This document shows positions 6,531 to 15,937 of a stretch of DNA of 20,430 nt, piece by piece. The position numbers were made by a program, and so were the translations under genes. This stretch comes from Bacteroidales bacterium. GTDB taxonomy: Bacteria > Bacteroidota > Bacteroidia > Bacteroidales > UBA7960. The notes under the pieces are model-generated. The model made no database searches, was not told where the DNA came from, and saw only the letters and a list, made by a program, of their open reading frames with translations. The first letter of the stretch is position 1, and each line of letters begins with the position of its first letter. The DNA lies in the NCBI GenBank assembly GCA_003557765.1, contig PWNO01000005.1:1-20430 (forward strand), written 5' to 3'.

Positions 6531-8321
6531 ATGGAGGTAAAGAGGATATTTGATTTGTTGGACCGTTACGCAGCGATGTGCCCGGACAAGGAAGATGCGC
6601 TGGCAGGCAAGGATAACGGCAAATGGAAAAAGTATTCCACCCAGGAATGGGTTGATAACACCCGCCATGTCAGCTACGGGCTGCTAAAGCTTGGTGTTGA
6701 ACAAGGAGACAAGATTGCCTCCATTACCTTTAACAGGCCGGAATGGAATTTTCTGGACATGGGTGTACAGCAGATTGGCGCCATCCATATCCCGATCTAC
6801 CCTACCATAAGCGACAAGGATTATGCTTACATCCTCAGGCATGCAGAGGTAAAATACGTATTTGTCGCAGGTGAAGAGATGTATCGCCGCATTCAGAAAA
6901 TCGTGGCCAACATCCCGGGCGTTCAGGCCATCTATACTTTCCAGGACCTTTTCGGTGTAAAGCACCTTGATGAGTTGATGGAACTTGGCAAGTCCAATCC
7001 CCAGCCCGACAAACTACAAAAGCTCAAGGATGGCATCCATACTGATGACATGGTAACCATCATTTACACCTCAGGAACGACCGGAACGCCCAAGGGGGTG
7101 ATGCTGACCCACGCAAACATCATCAGCAACTTCATGGCGGTTTCCTACATTCCGCCATACGGGCCAACACATCGTGCGATGAGTTTCCTGCCGATTTGCC
7201 ACATCTATGAAAGGATGATGAATTACACCTTTATCTACAAAGGGCTTTCGATGTACTACCTTTCCAACATGGGGGTAATTGCCGAAAGCCTGCGCGAGGT
7301 GCATCCGCATGTGTTTACCACGGTTCCGCGTCTGCTGGAGAAGGTATACGACAAAATCCTGATGAAGGGCAGGGACCTGTCGGGAATCAAAAAGGGGATC
7401 TTTTTCTGGGCCAATAACGTGGGGCTCAGCTATGAGATCGGCAAGGAAAAAAGGAACCCCTGGTATGCCCTGAAGCTGAAAATAGCCCGCAAGCTGGTGT
7501 TTAGCAAGTGGAAAGCTGCGCTGGGAAAGAACCTGGACATTGTGGTATCAGGTGGCGCCGCACTGCAGCCAAGACTCGGACGCATTTTCTGGGCCGTGGG
7601 CATACGCGTCATTGAAGGTTATGGCCTTACCGAAACATCGCCCGTGATTGCCGTAAGTGATTTCAGTCCGAACGGAATCAAGTTTGGCACGGTGGGGCCC
7701 GTGTTACGGGGTGTACAGGTAAAAATCGCTGAAGACGGGGAAATCCTGGTGAAAGGACCCAACGTGATGATGGGCTATTATAAGGCCCCGGAACTCACCA
7801 GGGAGGTCATCGACGAGGAGGGTTGGTTCCATACTGGCGATGTAGGCGTGATTGAACCAGAGGGCCAGCTGCGGATCACCGACCGGAAAAAAGTCATTTT
7901 CAAAACTTCTTTTGGGAAATACATCCATCCTCAGGTACTTGAAAATGCTTTCAAAGAATCCCCGTTCATTGATCAGATCATGGTGATCGGCGAAAATCAG
8001 TCCGCACCCGCAGCTATCGTGGTGCCGGATTTTAACCACCTGAGGTCCTGGTGTGAAGTCAAGGAGATCCCATTCACATCCAATGCGGAGATGATTGCTT
8101 TGCCGAGGATCCGCAAGCGATTCGAAAAGGAGATTAATCGTTACAATAAGCGCTTCGGCAAATATGAGCGGGTTTCTCGTTTTGAAATCCTGGATCATGA
8201 ATGGGGCGTGGAAACCGGTCAGCTCAGCGCCACACTCAAGCTGAGAAGGACGCACCTGATGAGCACCTACGCTGATGTGATTGAAAGCCTTTATCGCAAA
8301 AACGGCAATGGCATGGAATAA
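6531..8321 (+). CDS. Long-chain acyl-CoA synthetase (AMP-forming)
   Basis: A 596-residue adenylate-forming enzyme that activates fatty acids to acyl-CoA via acyl-AMP, probably at the inner membrane face. Motifs run in the family order: the ATP-binding loop [16 protein letters not shown] (about residue 179), the adenine/tetrahedral motif [10 protein letters not shown] (about 362), GWFHTGDVG (about 431) and the hinge/fatty-acid motif [17 protein letters not shown] (about 451). Length matches the FadD15/FAA group (590-610) rather than shorter acetyl-CoA synthetase relatives. The Lys of the C-terminal catalytic loop may be among those in [12 protein letters not shown]. It lies alone between a terminator and the purQ promoter, so it is probably monocistronic. 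Chain-length preference cannot be read from sequence. Confidence 0.93.
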   Translation: MEVKRIFDLLDRYAAMCPDKEDALAGKDNGKWKKYSTQEWVDNTRHVSYGLLKLGVEQGDKIASITFNRPEWNFLDMGVQQIGAIHIPIYPTISDKDYAYILRHAEVKYVFVAGEEMYRRIQKIVANIPGVQAIYTFQDLFGVKHLDELMELGKSNPQPDKLQKLKDGIHTDDMVTIIYTSGTTGTPKGVMLTHANIISNFMAVSYIPPYGPTHRAMSFLPICHIYERMMNYTFIYKGLSMYYLSNMGVIAESLREVHPHVFTTVPRLLEKVYDKILMKGRDLSGIKKGIFFWANNVGLSYEIGKEKRNPWYALKLKIARKLVFSKWKAALGKNLDIVVSGGAALQPRLGRIFWAVGIRVIEGYGLTETSPVIAVSDFSPNGIKFGTVGPVLRGVQVKIAEDGEILVKGPNVMMGYYKAPELTREVIDEEGWFHTGDVGVIEPEGQLRITDRKKVIFKTSFGKYIHPQVLENAFKESPFIDQIMVIGENQSAPAAIVVPDFNHLRSWCEVKEIPFTSNAEMIALPRIRKRFEKEINRYNKRFGKYERVSRFEILDHEWGVETGQLSATLKLRRTHLMSTYADVIESLYRKNGNGME

Positions 8322-8346
8322 GCTCCAGCGTTCATGTCAAAAAACG

Positions 8347-8354
8347 TACCTTTG
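8347..8354 (+). promoter_or_regulatory. Candidate -7 box of purQ-rnhB(-tex)
   Basis: TACCTTTG matches TAnnTTTG exactly, 38 nt before the purQ start. No clear -33 TTTG. It supports a new transcription unit after the acyl-CoA synthetase gene. Confidence 0.5.
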
Positions 8355-8392
8355 CCAGACACATACCTGTAGTATCTAATGTAAAACAACGT

Positions 8393-9088
8393 ATGAAGTT
8401 TGGCGTAGTGGTTTTTCCGGGGTCCAATTGTGACCATGACATGCTTTATGTCCTCAAAAAGAAGCTGGGACAGGAAGTTTTGCCACTCTGGCATAAGGAA
8501 AGGGACTTAAAGGGCATAGATTTCGTTGTGCTTCCCGGGGGTTTTTCTTATGGTGATTATCTCCGGTCGGGTGCCATTGCCCGATTTTCACCCATCATGG
8601 ATGAGATCATCCCCTTTGCACAAAAAGGCGGTTATGTCCTTGGGATTTGCAATGGCTTCCAGATCCTCTGCGAGGCCCGCCTGTTGCCCGGCGTGCTGCT
8701 TCATAATCCAAGCCACCGCTTCATCTGTCGCAATGCATACATTACCAGCGAACACAAAAAAAGCCTGGTTACTGCCGCCACCATTCCAGGAGCTCCGCTG
8801 AAGATCCCGATTGCCCATGGCGAAGGCCGCTATTTTGCCCAGGATGATGCGCTCGACAACATCCATGCGCATGAGCAGGTCCTTTTCCGTTATTGTGATG
8901 CCAATGGCCAGGTAACTCCGGAAGCCAACCCCAATGCTTCGGTATCAAATATTGCCGGTGTTTGCAACAAGGCGCGCAATGTGTTTGGCATGATGCCCCA
9001 CCCTGAGCGGGCTGCAGATCCGGAGCTGGGCAATGAAGACGGTAAACGGATCTTTGAAGGGATTCTGGCAAAACAGGTGACCACATGA
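8393..9088 (+). CDS. purQ: Phosphoribosylformylglycinamidine synthase subunit PurQ (glutaminase)
   Basis: A 231-residue class I glutamine amidotransferase that supplies ammonia to PurL for step four of IMP synthesis. The nucleophile is Cys86 in GICNGFQ; the His-Glu pair is His203 and Glu205 in MPHPERA. The N-terminal PGSNCDHD, the loop [17 protein letters not shown] and HGEGRYF are the PurQ-specific signatures that separate it from GuaA or CarA. It is a free-standing subunit, so the organism should also have a small PurL and PurS instead of the single large fused PurL; neither is in this window. The stop codon overlaps the rnhB start by 4 nt (ATGA), implying translational coupling. Confidence 0.95.
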   Translation: MKFGVVVFPGSNCDHDMLYVLKKKLGQEVLPLWHKERDLKGIDFVVLPGGFSYGDYLRSGAIARFSPIMDEIIPFAQKGGYVLGICNGFQILCEARLLPGVLLHNPSHRFICRNAYITSEHKKSLVTAATIPGAPLKIPIAHGEGRYFAQDDALDNIHAHEQVLFRYCDANGQVTPEANPNASVSNIAGVCNKARNVFGMMPHPERAADPELGNEDGKRIFEGILAKQVTT

Positions 9089-9699
9089 GCAAGGTATTGA
9101 AGCAGCATTATGGCACATTGCTTCCGGAGGCAGGATGTGACGAAGCCGGAAGAGGCTGCCTGGCAGGGCCTGTCACTGCTGCCGCAGTCATCTTGCCGGA
9201 ACAGCTTCTGCCTGAGCTTAAAGAAAAGCTTCAGGACTCCAAACAGCTCTCCGCCGCTGCACGAAGCAGCCTAAACGTGCTGATCAAAGAAAACGCCATA
9301 GCATATGCGGTGGCCAGCATCGACCATCATACCATTGATGCAATCAACATCCTCAGGGCTTCCATTCGCGCTATGCACAGCGCTCTCCAGCAGCTCTCCC
9401 TGCAGCCCGCCTGCATACTTGCAGACGGACGGCATTTTGAGCCATACGGAAACATCCCGCATGTATGTGTCGTAAAGGGAGACGCGACCTACTTGTCGAT
9501 CGCAGCAGCGTCAATCCTTGCCAAGGTACACCGGGATGAGCTGATGACTGCCTTGCACCGGAAACACCCGGAGTATGACTGGATGAACAATAAAGGCTAT
9601 CCGACTCCGGCACACCGTCGGGCGATACTGACCCACGGGCTCAGCCCATACCACAGGAAAAGTTTCAAAACGGCCATCCAGCACAAGATGACCCTTTGA
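9085..9699 (+). CDS. rnhB: Ribonuclease HII
   Basis: A 204-residue RNase HII, which nicks RNA in RNA-DNA hybrids and starts removal of misincorporated ribonucleotides. Catalytic residues are visible: Asp19-Glu20 in CDEAGRG, Asp114 in ILADGRH and Asp151 in HRDELM. The GRG motif (22-24) that senses the 2'-OH and the KGD motif (131-133) are intact, as is the C-terminal [11 protein letters not shown]. Start ATG 9085 overlaps the purQ stop. It is 76 nt before tex, with no terminator visible between them. Confidence 0.96.
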   Translation: MSKVLKQHYGTLLPEAGCDEAGRGCLAGPVTAAAVILPEQLLPELKEKLQDSKQLSAAARSSLNVLIKENAIAYAVASIDHHTIDAINILRASIRAMHSALQQLSLQPACILADGRHFEPYGNIPHVCVVKGDATYLSIAAASILAKVHRDELMTALHRKHPEYDWMNNKGYPTPAHRRAILTHGLSPYHRKSFKTAIQHKMTL

Positions 9700-9775
9700 C
9701 ACGGATGGCTTTGCTTTCCATGCAGCCTTCACAACATTAAAGCAATGAATTACAATTAAAAGCACAAGTTTCTCT

Positions 9776-11920
9776 ATGACAACAGAGACATCAGAAAGGC
9801 ACATCCATCGCATAGCACAAGATACTGGACTTTACAGAAACAACATCAAACAAACCTTGCTGTTGTTGCAGTCCGGGGCCACCATTCCCTTCATTGCCCG
9901 CTACCGGAAAGAGATGACGGGCTCACTCGACGAAGTGCAGATCAGCGCCATCAGGGATTTGCATCAGCGCCTGGAAGACCTTGATAGCAGAAAAGACACT
10001 GTGTTGTCGTCCATCGAAGAGCAGGGATTGCTCACAGACGAACTACGGGCATCAATTCTGGAGGCGCCAGACTTGTCGACGCTGGAAGACCTTTATTTGC
10101 CTTACCGGCCGAAGCGCCGCACCCGCGCCACCATAGCAAGGGAGCGTGGCCTTGAACCGCTGGCGAAAATCATTATGGCCCAGGGGAGGGATGATCCGGC
10201 CAGCCGGGCACGGGCATTTGTTGATCCTGCAAAAGAAGTGGCCACTGTGGAGGACGCGCTGTCGGGAGCACGTGACATCATTGCCGAATGGATCAGTGAA
10301 AGCCCGCAGTCCAGGAATGCCCTGCGCCGTCTACTGGCAAAAGAGGGAATGATCACAAGCAAGGTGGTGGAAAACAAAAAACAGGAAGCGGAAAAATATA
10401 CCTCGTGGTTTGATTGGAACGAACAGGCATCACGGGCACCCTCTCATCGCATCATGGCGATGTTCAGGGGAGAAAAGGAGGGTTTGCTCCGGATCCGGAT
10501 CACACCTCAGGAAGAGGAAGCCATTGCTGCACTGAAGCGCATCTTCATTAAACAAGCCGGTGCAATGGCTGATGAGGCACTGGCAGCTATCAGGGATGGT
10601 TACAAACGGCTGTTGCTACCCTCGCTCGAAACCGAATATCGTCAGCAGCTTAAGGAAAAAGCAGATAAAAAGGCGATAGCGGTATTTGCAGAAAACCTGC
10701 GTCAGTTGTTGCTGGCCCCACCCCTGGGCCAAAAGCGCATTCTGGCCATCGACCCCGGGTTCCGCACTGGCTGCAAAGTGGTTTGTCTGGATGAAGAGGG
10801 ACGCCTGCTGCATAATGAAACCATCTACCCCCATCCGCCGGCAGGCAAAAAATCTGAAGCCATGGCCAAGATCAACAACCTGGCTGACGCCTACCGTATT
10901 GATGCAATCGCCATCGGCAACGGCACCGCCGGTAGAGAAACAGAGCATATGGTAAGCCGCATCCGCTTCGACCGGGATGTCGTGGCGGTGATGGTGAATG
11001 AAAGTGGCGCTTCTGTATATTCTGCATCAGATGTGGCCCGGGAGGAGTTCCCTGATTATGACGTGAGTGTCAGGGGAGCCATCAGCATTGGAAGAAGGCT
11101 GGCCGACCCACTGGCAGAACTTGTAAAAATCGATCCAAAATCCATCGGCGTGGGACAATATCAGCATGATGTGGATCAGAAGCTGTTGCGTCAGGCGCTG
11201 GACGATGTCGTGGTAAGCTGTGTCAATGCTGTTGGCGTAGAAATCAACACAGCCAGCAAACAACTGCTGACCTACGTCTCGGGCGTCGGGCCGGCACTGG
11301 CTGCATCCATCCTGGCATACCGCAATGCGCACGGGCCATTCCGTTCAAGAAAAGAACTGATGGACGTACCCCGGCTGGGAGCGAAAGCTTACGAGCAGGC
11401 AGCAGGCTTTATCCGGGTGGAGCAATCCAACAATCCGCTGGATAAGAGTGCTGTGCACCCTGAAAGCTATTATATCGTGGAAAAAATGGCCAGTGACTTG
11501 GGTGCAGGTGTGGATGATCTCATGAAAAAGAAAACCCTACGCGAACAGATCGTACCTGAACGTTACGCAGACGATAAAACCGGGCTTCCGACCATCCTGG
11601 ATATCCTCAGGGAGCTGGAAAGGCCGGGAAGAGACCCAAGGGCATCCTTTGGCGCATTTGCCTTTGACAAAAACATTTTCCGGATGGAAGACCTGCAGGA
11701 AGGCATGGTCCTTCCCGGGATCGTGACCAACATCACGGCTTTTGGCGCATTTGTTGACATAGGTGTGCACCAGGATGGTCTTGTGCACATCAGCCACCTG
11801 GCCGACCGATTCGTCAGGGACCCCAACGAGGTGGTCAAGCTCCATAAGCATGTACAGGTCCGGGTACTTTCGGTGGATGTAGAGCGAAAACGCATCGGGC
11901 TTTCAATGAAGAATGCATGA
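9776..11920 (+). CDS. tex: Tex-like S1 RNA-binding protein (transcription accessory factor)
   Basis: A 714-residue protein of the Tex family, nucleic-acid-binding factors related to eukaryotic Spt6. Order of domains: helical Tex N-terminal region (about 1-190, with SGATIPFIARYRKEMTGSLD); YqgF/RNase H-like fold from about residue 320 (RILAIDPGFRTGCKVV); helix-hairpin-helix region about 490-560 (VSGVGPALAASILAYRN, then DVPRLGAKAYEQAAGFIRV); C-terminal S1 domain 643-714 (LPGIVTNITAFGAFVDIGV, GLVHISHL, RIGLSMK). It is somewhat shorter than the E. coli protein but complete. No TAnnTTTG box lies in the 76 nt before it, so it may be read from the purQ promoter. It converges on the DUF6427-type gene with a 44-nt gap. 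Confidence 0.94.
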   Translation: MTTETSERHIHRIAQDTGLYRNNIKQTLLLLQSGATIPFIARYRKEMTGSLDEVQISAIRDLHQRLEDLDSRKDTVLSSIEEQGLLTDELRASILEAPDLSTLEDLYLPYRPKRRTRATIARERGLEPLAKIIMAQGRDDPASRARAFVDPAKEVATVEDALSGARDIIAEWISESPQSRNALRRLLAKEGMITSKVVENKKQEAEKYTSWFDWNEQASRAPSHRIMAMFRGEKEGLLRIRITPQEEEAIAALKRIFIKQAGAMADEALAAIRDGYKRLLLPSLETEYRQQLKEKADKKAIAVFAENLRQLLLAPPLGQKRILAIDPGFRTGCKVVCLDEEGRLLHNETIYPHPPAGKKSEAMAKINNLADAYRIDAIAIGNGTAGRETEHMVSRIRFDRDVVAVMVNESGASVYSASDVAREEFPDYDVSVRGAISIGRRLADPLAELVKIDPKSIGVGQYQHDVDQKLLRQALDDVVVSCVNAVGVEINTASKQLLTYVSGVGPALAASILAYRNAHGPFRSRKELMDVPRLGAKAYEQAAGFIRVEQSNNPLDKSAVHPESYYIVEKMASDLGAGVDDLMKKKTLREQIVPERYADDKTGLPTILDILRELERPGRDPRASFGAFAFDKNIFRMEDLQEGMVLPGIVTNITAFGAFVDIGVHQDGLVHISHLADRFVRDPNEVVKLHKHVQVRVLSVDVERKRIGLSMKNA

Positions 11921-11964
11921 TTAGAAAATGAGAGAATAGTGTTTTTTCTTGTGGGTTGAAATAA

Positions 11965-12954
11965 TCAGGAAAACATGTGACCGGCGGCCACAATAGCCAC
12001 CAGTAGCAGGAACAGCACTTCGGCAAGCTTTTTTTGCTTCAGGCCTTCAAAGAACACCGACAGTGTCAGGGAAAGCGGAATCACCAGCAATGCATAATTG
12101 ACCAGAAGATGCCCTCCCGCCACAAAAAATGATAACAGCGCCACCAGGAGGGCCAGGTTTAGGATTTTCATACGTTTTCTGAACCTTATTGCTTTGGCAG
12201 GAATATGCAATAACCGAATAGACAGATAGGAGATTATGGTCAGCAAAGCAAAGATGTATATGTAGATTCTGTCGTACGAAGAAAAGGTGATGCCAAAGTC
12301 CATCCAGTTTGCCTGATAATGCTTAAAGGAGAGAAAAGCCTGTTCATGTTGCCCGGTAACCCAAAATACAATGAACAGGAAAAATACCGGCATTATAAGA
12401 CCAGTCAATGCGGCCATGGTGTTTCTAAGGTTGCCGATGTAATAAATTGACAGGGATCCCATCAACAGGACAAAAAACGACCATGCAGGATAATAAAACA
12501 GACCTGCCAGTGATATCAGCGCTCCGGCGTTGAACACCTGCAGGACCCTGATTTTCTCATCATAAGTGTTGAGCATTTTATTAAAAGCCAGGACAAGAAA
12601 CACCCCGGCGAAAAGAGCCGGCTGCGGTGCATGCATGTATGGCCTGGTGCTGATCAGCAGCAGAAAAATCAATCCCGTTAACGATGAAAACCGGTTTTCC
12701 ATCACCTTGCTGGCAGCAAGGTGAGTCAGGAAGAAGACCTTAAACATGACCATGACAAAGGCAATCAGCACAGCAGCAAACGCCTGTTGCTTAAGAAATG
12801 GCAGGATCAGGTTAAACAGCGGTGCATGGTTTGCACCCACAAATTCCAGGCTGGCTGACGGATCTATGAGCGCCCGGCGCCACAAAAACAGGCCACCAAC
12901 TAGCAGAAGCAATGGTGTGTATGAATGATGTTTATGAAAGATTCGCAACAACAT
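11965..12954 (-). CDS. DUF6427-type polytopic membrane protein
   Basis: A 329-residue integral membrane protein with about ten hydrophobic segments, little extramembrane sequence and a basic cytoplasmic loop (AIRFRKRMK). Landmarks are an N-terminal FHKHHSYTPLLLLVGG, ISTRPYMHAPQ, FYYPAWSFF and a late GGHLLVNYALLVIPLSL. This matches my recollection of the DUF6427 family, found widely in Bacteroidota with no known function; no search was possible. ATG 12954 was chosen; a TTG two codons upstream (12960) is possible. It follows purD by 29 nt on the same strand and is probably co-transcribed, though nothing in it suggests a purine role. A glycosyltransferase- or polymerase-like membrane fold cannot be excluded. 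Confidence 0.75.
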   Translation of the reverse strand: MLLRIFHKHHSYTPLLLLVGGLFLWRRALIDPSASLEFVGANHAPLFNLILPFLKQQAFAAVLIAFVMVMFKVFFLTHLAASKVMENRFSSLTGLIFLLLISTRPYMHAPQPALFAGVFLVLAFNKMLNTYDEKIRVLQVFNAGALISLAGLFYYPAWSFFVLLMGSLSIYYIGNLRNTMAALTGLIMPVFFLFIVFWVTGQHEQAFLSFKHYQANWMDFGITFSSYDRIYIYIFALLTIISYLSIRLLHIPAKAIRFRKRMKILNLALLVALLSFFVAGGHLLVNYALLVIPLSLTLSVFFEGLKQKKLAEVLFLLLVAIVAAGHMFS

Positions 12955-12983
12955 AAGCAAGAATCAAGAAATGACCGGATGGA

Positions 12984-14267
12984 TCAGGTGTACCTCAACA
13001 GGTCCTTCCCAATATCCCGGCGATAATATTTCCCTTTATAGTCGATCACCCTGAGGTCGCGATAGGCTTGTTCCCGCGCCTCCTGCAAGGTGTTTCCCCT
13101 TCCACAGACTGCCATTACACGACCGCCATTTGTCAACAGCCTGTCATCCGCCGCCTTCATCCCCGCATAATACAGTAAGCTATCGCTTACCTGCTCCAGG
13201 CCGCGGATCTCAAATCCTTTATCAAATGTGTTGGGATAGCCGCCACTGGCCAACACCACACAAACGGCATAACCAGGCGACAGTTTCAGTGAGGCCGCAT
13301 CAAGATCCCCATCACAGGCAGCCAGCATCAACGCTGTCAGGTCACTATCAATCCTGGGCAGAATGACTTCAGCCTCCGGGTCACCCAATCGCACATTGTA
13401 TTCGATCACATAAGGGTCATCACCGCATATCATCAGTCCGAAAAAGAGAAACCCGCAGTAGACCATATTTTCTTCTGTGATACCTTGTATCGTAGGTTTG
13501 ATGATGCGTTCTTCGATACGCTGCATCAGCTTTTTCCCTGCAAAAGGAACCGGGCTTACCGCTCCCATACCACCGGTATTGGCACCGGTATCACTTTCTC
13601 CTATCCTTTTATAATCTTTTGCTGAAGGGAGGATACGATAACTCTTGCCATCTGTAATCACAAATACCGACATCTCCAAGCCCTTCAGGTATTTTTCAAT
13701 GACCACGGTATGAGATGCCTGTCCAAAACGATCGTGCAACAACATCCCTTTGAGCATTTCTGTCGCTTCTTTCTTCGTGTCGCATATCACCACACCCTTA
13801 CCCGCTGCCAGGCCATCAGCTTTCAGCACGTAAGGAGGAGGAAGGGTATCCAGAAAGGCCACTGCCTCTTCAAAATCGTCTTTGGTAAATGCCCTGTAGG
13901 CGGCTGTCGGGATCTGCTGGCGTTCCATGAAAGCTTTAGCAAATGCTTTGCTGCCTTCAAGCATGGCACCCTGAGAATCCGGGCCGACAAAGCGGATCCC
14001 TTGCAACACCTCCTCCTGTGCGAAATGATCCCGCAGTCCTTTAACCAAAGGGGCTTCCGGTCCGACCACCACCATGTCCACGGCATGATCAAGGACAAAC
14101 TGTCCGATCCCCTTAAAGTCCATCGGATCAAGGGCGATGTTCTCTCCACACATCGCAGTACCTGCATTGCCAGGAGCGATATACAGCTGGTCGCACAGGC
14201 TGCTTTCGGAGATTTTCCGTGCCATGGCATGTTCCCTGCCACCGCTTCCAATCAGTAAAATGTTCAT
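12984..14267 (-). CDS. purD: Phosphoribosylamine-glycine ligase (GAR synthetase)
   Basis: A 427-residue ATP-grasp enzyme joining phosphoribosylamine and glycine in purine synthesis step two. The N-terminal motif MNILLIGSGGREHAMA, the PRA-binding region VVGPEAPLVKGL, the ATP-grasp segment YVLKADGLAAGKGVVI and the family loop DYKRIGESDTGANTGGMG are all present, followed by the metal-binding EYNVRLGDPEAEV. I chose ATG 14267 because the enzyme starts at MNILLIGSGG; the frame is open to 14315 but adds only a hydrophobic non-family stretch. It is a second purine gene in the window, on the opposite strand and 4 kb from purQ, so the pathway genes are dispersed. It is divergent from the arginine deiminase gene. 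Confidence 0.96.
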   Translation of the reverse strand: MNILLIGSGGREHAMARKISESSLCDQLYIAPGNAGTAMCGENIALDPMDFKGIGQFVLDHAVDMVVVGPEAPLVKGLRDHFAQEEVLQGIRFVGPDSQGAMLEGSKAFAKAFMERQQIPTAAYRAFTKDDFEEAVAFLDTLPPPYVLKADGLAAGKGVVICDTKKEATEMLKGMLLHDRFGQASHTVVIEKYLKGLEMSVFVITDGKSYRILPSAKDYKRIGESDTGANTGGMGAVSPVPFAGKKLMQRIEERIIKPTIQGITEENMVYCGFLFFGLMICGDDPYVIEYNVRLGDPEAEVILPRIDSDLTALMLAACDGDLDAASLKLSPGYAVCVVLASGGYPNTFDKGFEIRGLEQVSDSLLYYAGMKAADDRLLTNGGRVMAVCGRGNTLQEAREQAYRDLRVIDYKGKYYRRDIGKDLLRYT

Positions 14268-14454
14268 AAAAAAACTTATTGAAATGACACTCCACACAAA
14301 AAACAGATAAAACAAATGATTCGCTGCTCATTTTACCTGTTTTCACCTTGACCCTAATATTTATTGCGGTCGACCTGCAGAAAAACACAGGCTATTCATG
14401 TCAATGCATTACTTCAGGCAGGCAAAAATGAACCACACCTGAAACAAAAACATT

Positions 14455-14462
14455 CAAAATTA
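14455..14462 (-). promoter_or_regulatory. Candidate -7 box for purD
   Basis: On the minus strand TAATTTTG matches TAnnTTTG. It would give a purD leader of roughly 190 nt, which is long, and no -33 element is clear, so this is tentative. Confidence 0.3.
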
Positions 14463-14477
14463 CACAAAATATAGCGG

Positions 14478-14505
14478 TTGCAGAAAGTATAATTTGCTAA
14501 TTTTG
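14478..14505 (+). promoter_or_regulatory. Candidate promoter for the arginine deiminase gene
   Basis: TAATTTTG (14498-14505) is an exact match to TAnnTTTG, with TTG at 14478-14480, 17 nt upstream. It lies 43 nt before the start codon. Confidence 0.5.
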
Positions 14506-14548
14506 CCTGAAAACTACCGCTTTCATAACCCATTGATCAGAATTTGCC

Positions 14549-15808
14549 ATGAAGAGCAAAATGCCAACAAATATTTATTCGGAAATTGGTGACCTTGAGG
14601 GTGTCATTGTGCACTCCCCAGGTAATGAGGTAGAGAACATGACTCCCGATAATGCTGAGCGGGCTCTCTACAGCGACATTTTAAATCTTTGTGTGGCACG
14701 CAATGAATACAACCAGTTTAAGGGAGTGTTGGACAAAGTCACCCGCACTTTTGAAGTGAAAGACCTGCTGGCAGAAATTTTGAAAAATGAAAAGGTAAAG
14801 CAGGATCTTGTAAGGAAGGTTTGTATGCACGAAGGGGCAGACACCATTTGCGAACATCTCCACAGCTTGGATGCAAAAAGCCTTGCAGATGCGCTTATAG
14901 AGGGGGTTCCCACAAGAAAGAACACCCTGGCCGAATATTTGAGTAAAGACCGTTTTGCCCTTAAGCCGCTGCATAACTTTTTCTTTACCAGGGATGCGGC
15001 TATCTCGGTATATAACGACATCTTTGTCGGCGCCATGGCATCGCCGGTCAGGTTAAGGGAAAGTCTCATCATGGAATCCATCTTCGACTTTCATCCCTAC
15101 TTCAACACAAGGACGATCAATGCCATGGCCGGCGACACTCCAGACCCTTCGATTGCCATTGAAGGCGGTGATGTGCTTGTGGCTCGGGATGATGTGCTGT
15201 TATGCGGGATTGGTTCACGCACCACGCCCCAAGGAATAGATTTTTTGCTTCGCCATTTAAAAAACAAAAATGAGAAACAGCATATTCTGGTTCAGGAGCT
15301 GCCTTTGACCCCCGAATCCTTTATCCACCTCGACATGGTATTTACTCTGCTTGACAGGGATATTTGTATGATCTATGAGCCTATCATCATGAAGATGAAT
15401 AAATATCAAACCGTGCACATTTATGCGGAAGGGGGTAAGGTTCAATACATCAGAGAGGTAAAAAACCTGCCTGAAGCCCTGAAAAAGCTTGGCATGGATC
15501 TGCGCCCGGTCCTTTGTGGTGGCAGTGACGATCAGTGGGCACAGGAGCGGGAGCAGTGGCATAGCGGAGCAAATTTCTTCGCTCTTGGCCCGGGAAAAAT
15601 CATCGGATACGCCAGAAATGTGCACACGATCAAAGCTTTGGAAAAAAATGGGTTTGAAGTCATCCGTGCAAAAGACGTATTGAAAGAGCGTGTTGACCTG
15701 AATGATTATTCACGATACGTCGTCACAGTGGAAGGCTCCGAATTGCCCCGTGGCGGCGGCGGAGCCCGGTGCATGACCATGCCGGTGAGCCGCACAGCAT
15801 TAGGGTAA
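14549..15808 (+). CDS. arcA: Arginine deiminase
   Basis: A 419-residue guanidino-group modifying enzyme converting arginine to citrulline and ammonia. The catalytic set is complete: nucleophile Cys408 in GGGARCMTMP, His260 and Asp262 in HLDMVF, with substrate-binding FTRDA (Asp149) and EGGD (205-208). The N-terminal SEIGDLEGVIVHSPGNE and a helical insert of about residues 30-130 fit true arginine deiminases (about 410 residues) rather than agmatine deiminases or dimethylarginine hydrolases. ATG 14549 is used; Met5 at 14561 is an alternative. No ornithine carbamoyltransferase or carbamate kinase lies beside it, so this is not a complete ADI operon here. It might serve arginine catabolism or citrulline supply. 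Confidence 0.9.
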   Translation: MKSKMPTNIYSEIGDLEGVIVHSPGNEVENMTPDNAERALYSDILNLCVARNEYNQFKGVLDKVTRTFEVKDLLAEILKNEKVKQDLVRKVCMHEGADTICEHLHSLDAKSLADALIEGVPTRKNTLAEYLSKDRFALKPLHNFFFTRDAAISVYNDIFVGAMASPVRLRESLIMESIFDFHPYFNTRTINAMAGDTPDPSIAIEGGDVLVARDDVLLCGIGSRTTPQGIDFLLRHLKNKNEKQHILVQELPLTPESFIHLDMVFTLLDRDICMIYEPIIMKMNKYQTVHIYAEGGKVQYIREVKNLPEALKKLGMDLRPVLCGGSDDQWAQEREQWHSGANFFALGPGKIIGYARNVHTIKALEKNGFEVIRAKDVLKERVDLNDYSRYVVTVEGSELPRGGGGARCMTMPVSRTALG

Positions 15809-15898
15809 TCACCATTTCTGGATTGAGGACGCAGGGACCTGCATGAAGGATCGGATGAGCCGAATAAACCAGTAGATCAGCGCAAACCCCAACTTTTC

Positions 15899-15930
15899 GA
15901 CATTTGGACTTTTTGATATTCAGACATTAT
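15899..15930. repeat. Octamer-phased GAC array upstream of the lipoprotein gene
   Basis: GAC, GAC, GAT and GAC occur at 15899, 15907, 15915 and 15923, exactly 8 nt apart, with unit consensus near GACATTTN. The array ends 7 nt before the lipoprotein start codon, so it would lie in its leader or ribosome-entry region. A sister array is at 19746-19769. Confidence 0.55.
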
Positions 15931-15937
15931 AGAAACC

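Larger units (their letters stand above)
14268..14548. other. Divergent intergenic region between purD and arginine deiminase
   Basis: This 281-nt A/T-rich gap holds no supported gene. It contains candidate promoters facing each way (14455-14462 minus, 14478-14505 plus) and a long leader toward purD (about 190 nt) with a TTCAGG/CCTGAA dyad near 14413-14447. I do not recognise a purine riboswitch or other known leader motif. Confidence 0.5.

Noticed and set aside
7704..8255. 183-codon open frame on the minus strand within the acyl-CoA synthetase gene
   Set aside because: Antisense to conserved motifs of the synthetase; no domain or start signal of its own.
13710..14258. 182-codon open frame on the plus strand across purD
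   Set aside because: Antisense shadow of purD with no motif, no promoter box and no family-like sequence.
14268..14315. 16-codon N-terminal extension of PurD
   Set aside because: The extra residues are hydrophobic and unlike the family, whose chain begins MNILLIGSGG at 14267.
14268..14548. Purine riboswitch in the purD leader
   Set aside because: I could not find the conserved three-way junction core; only a small dyad is present.
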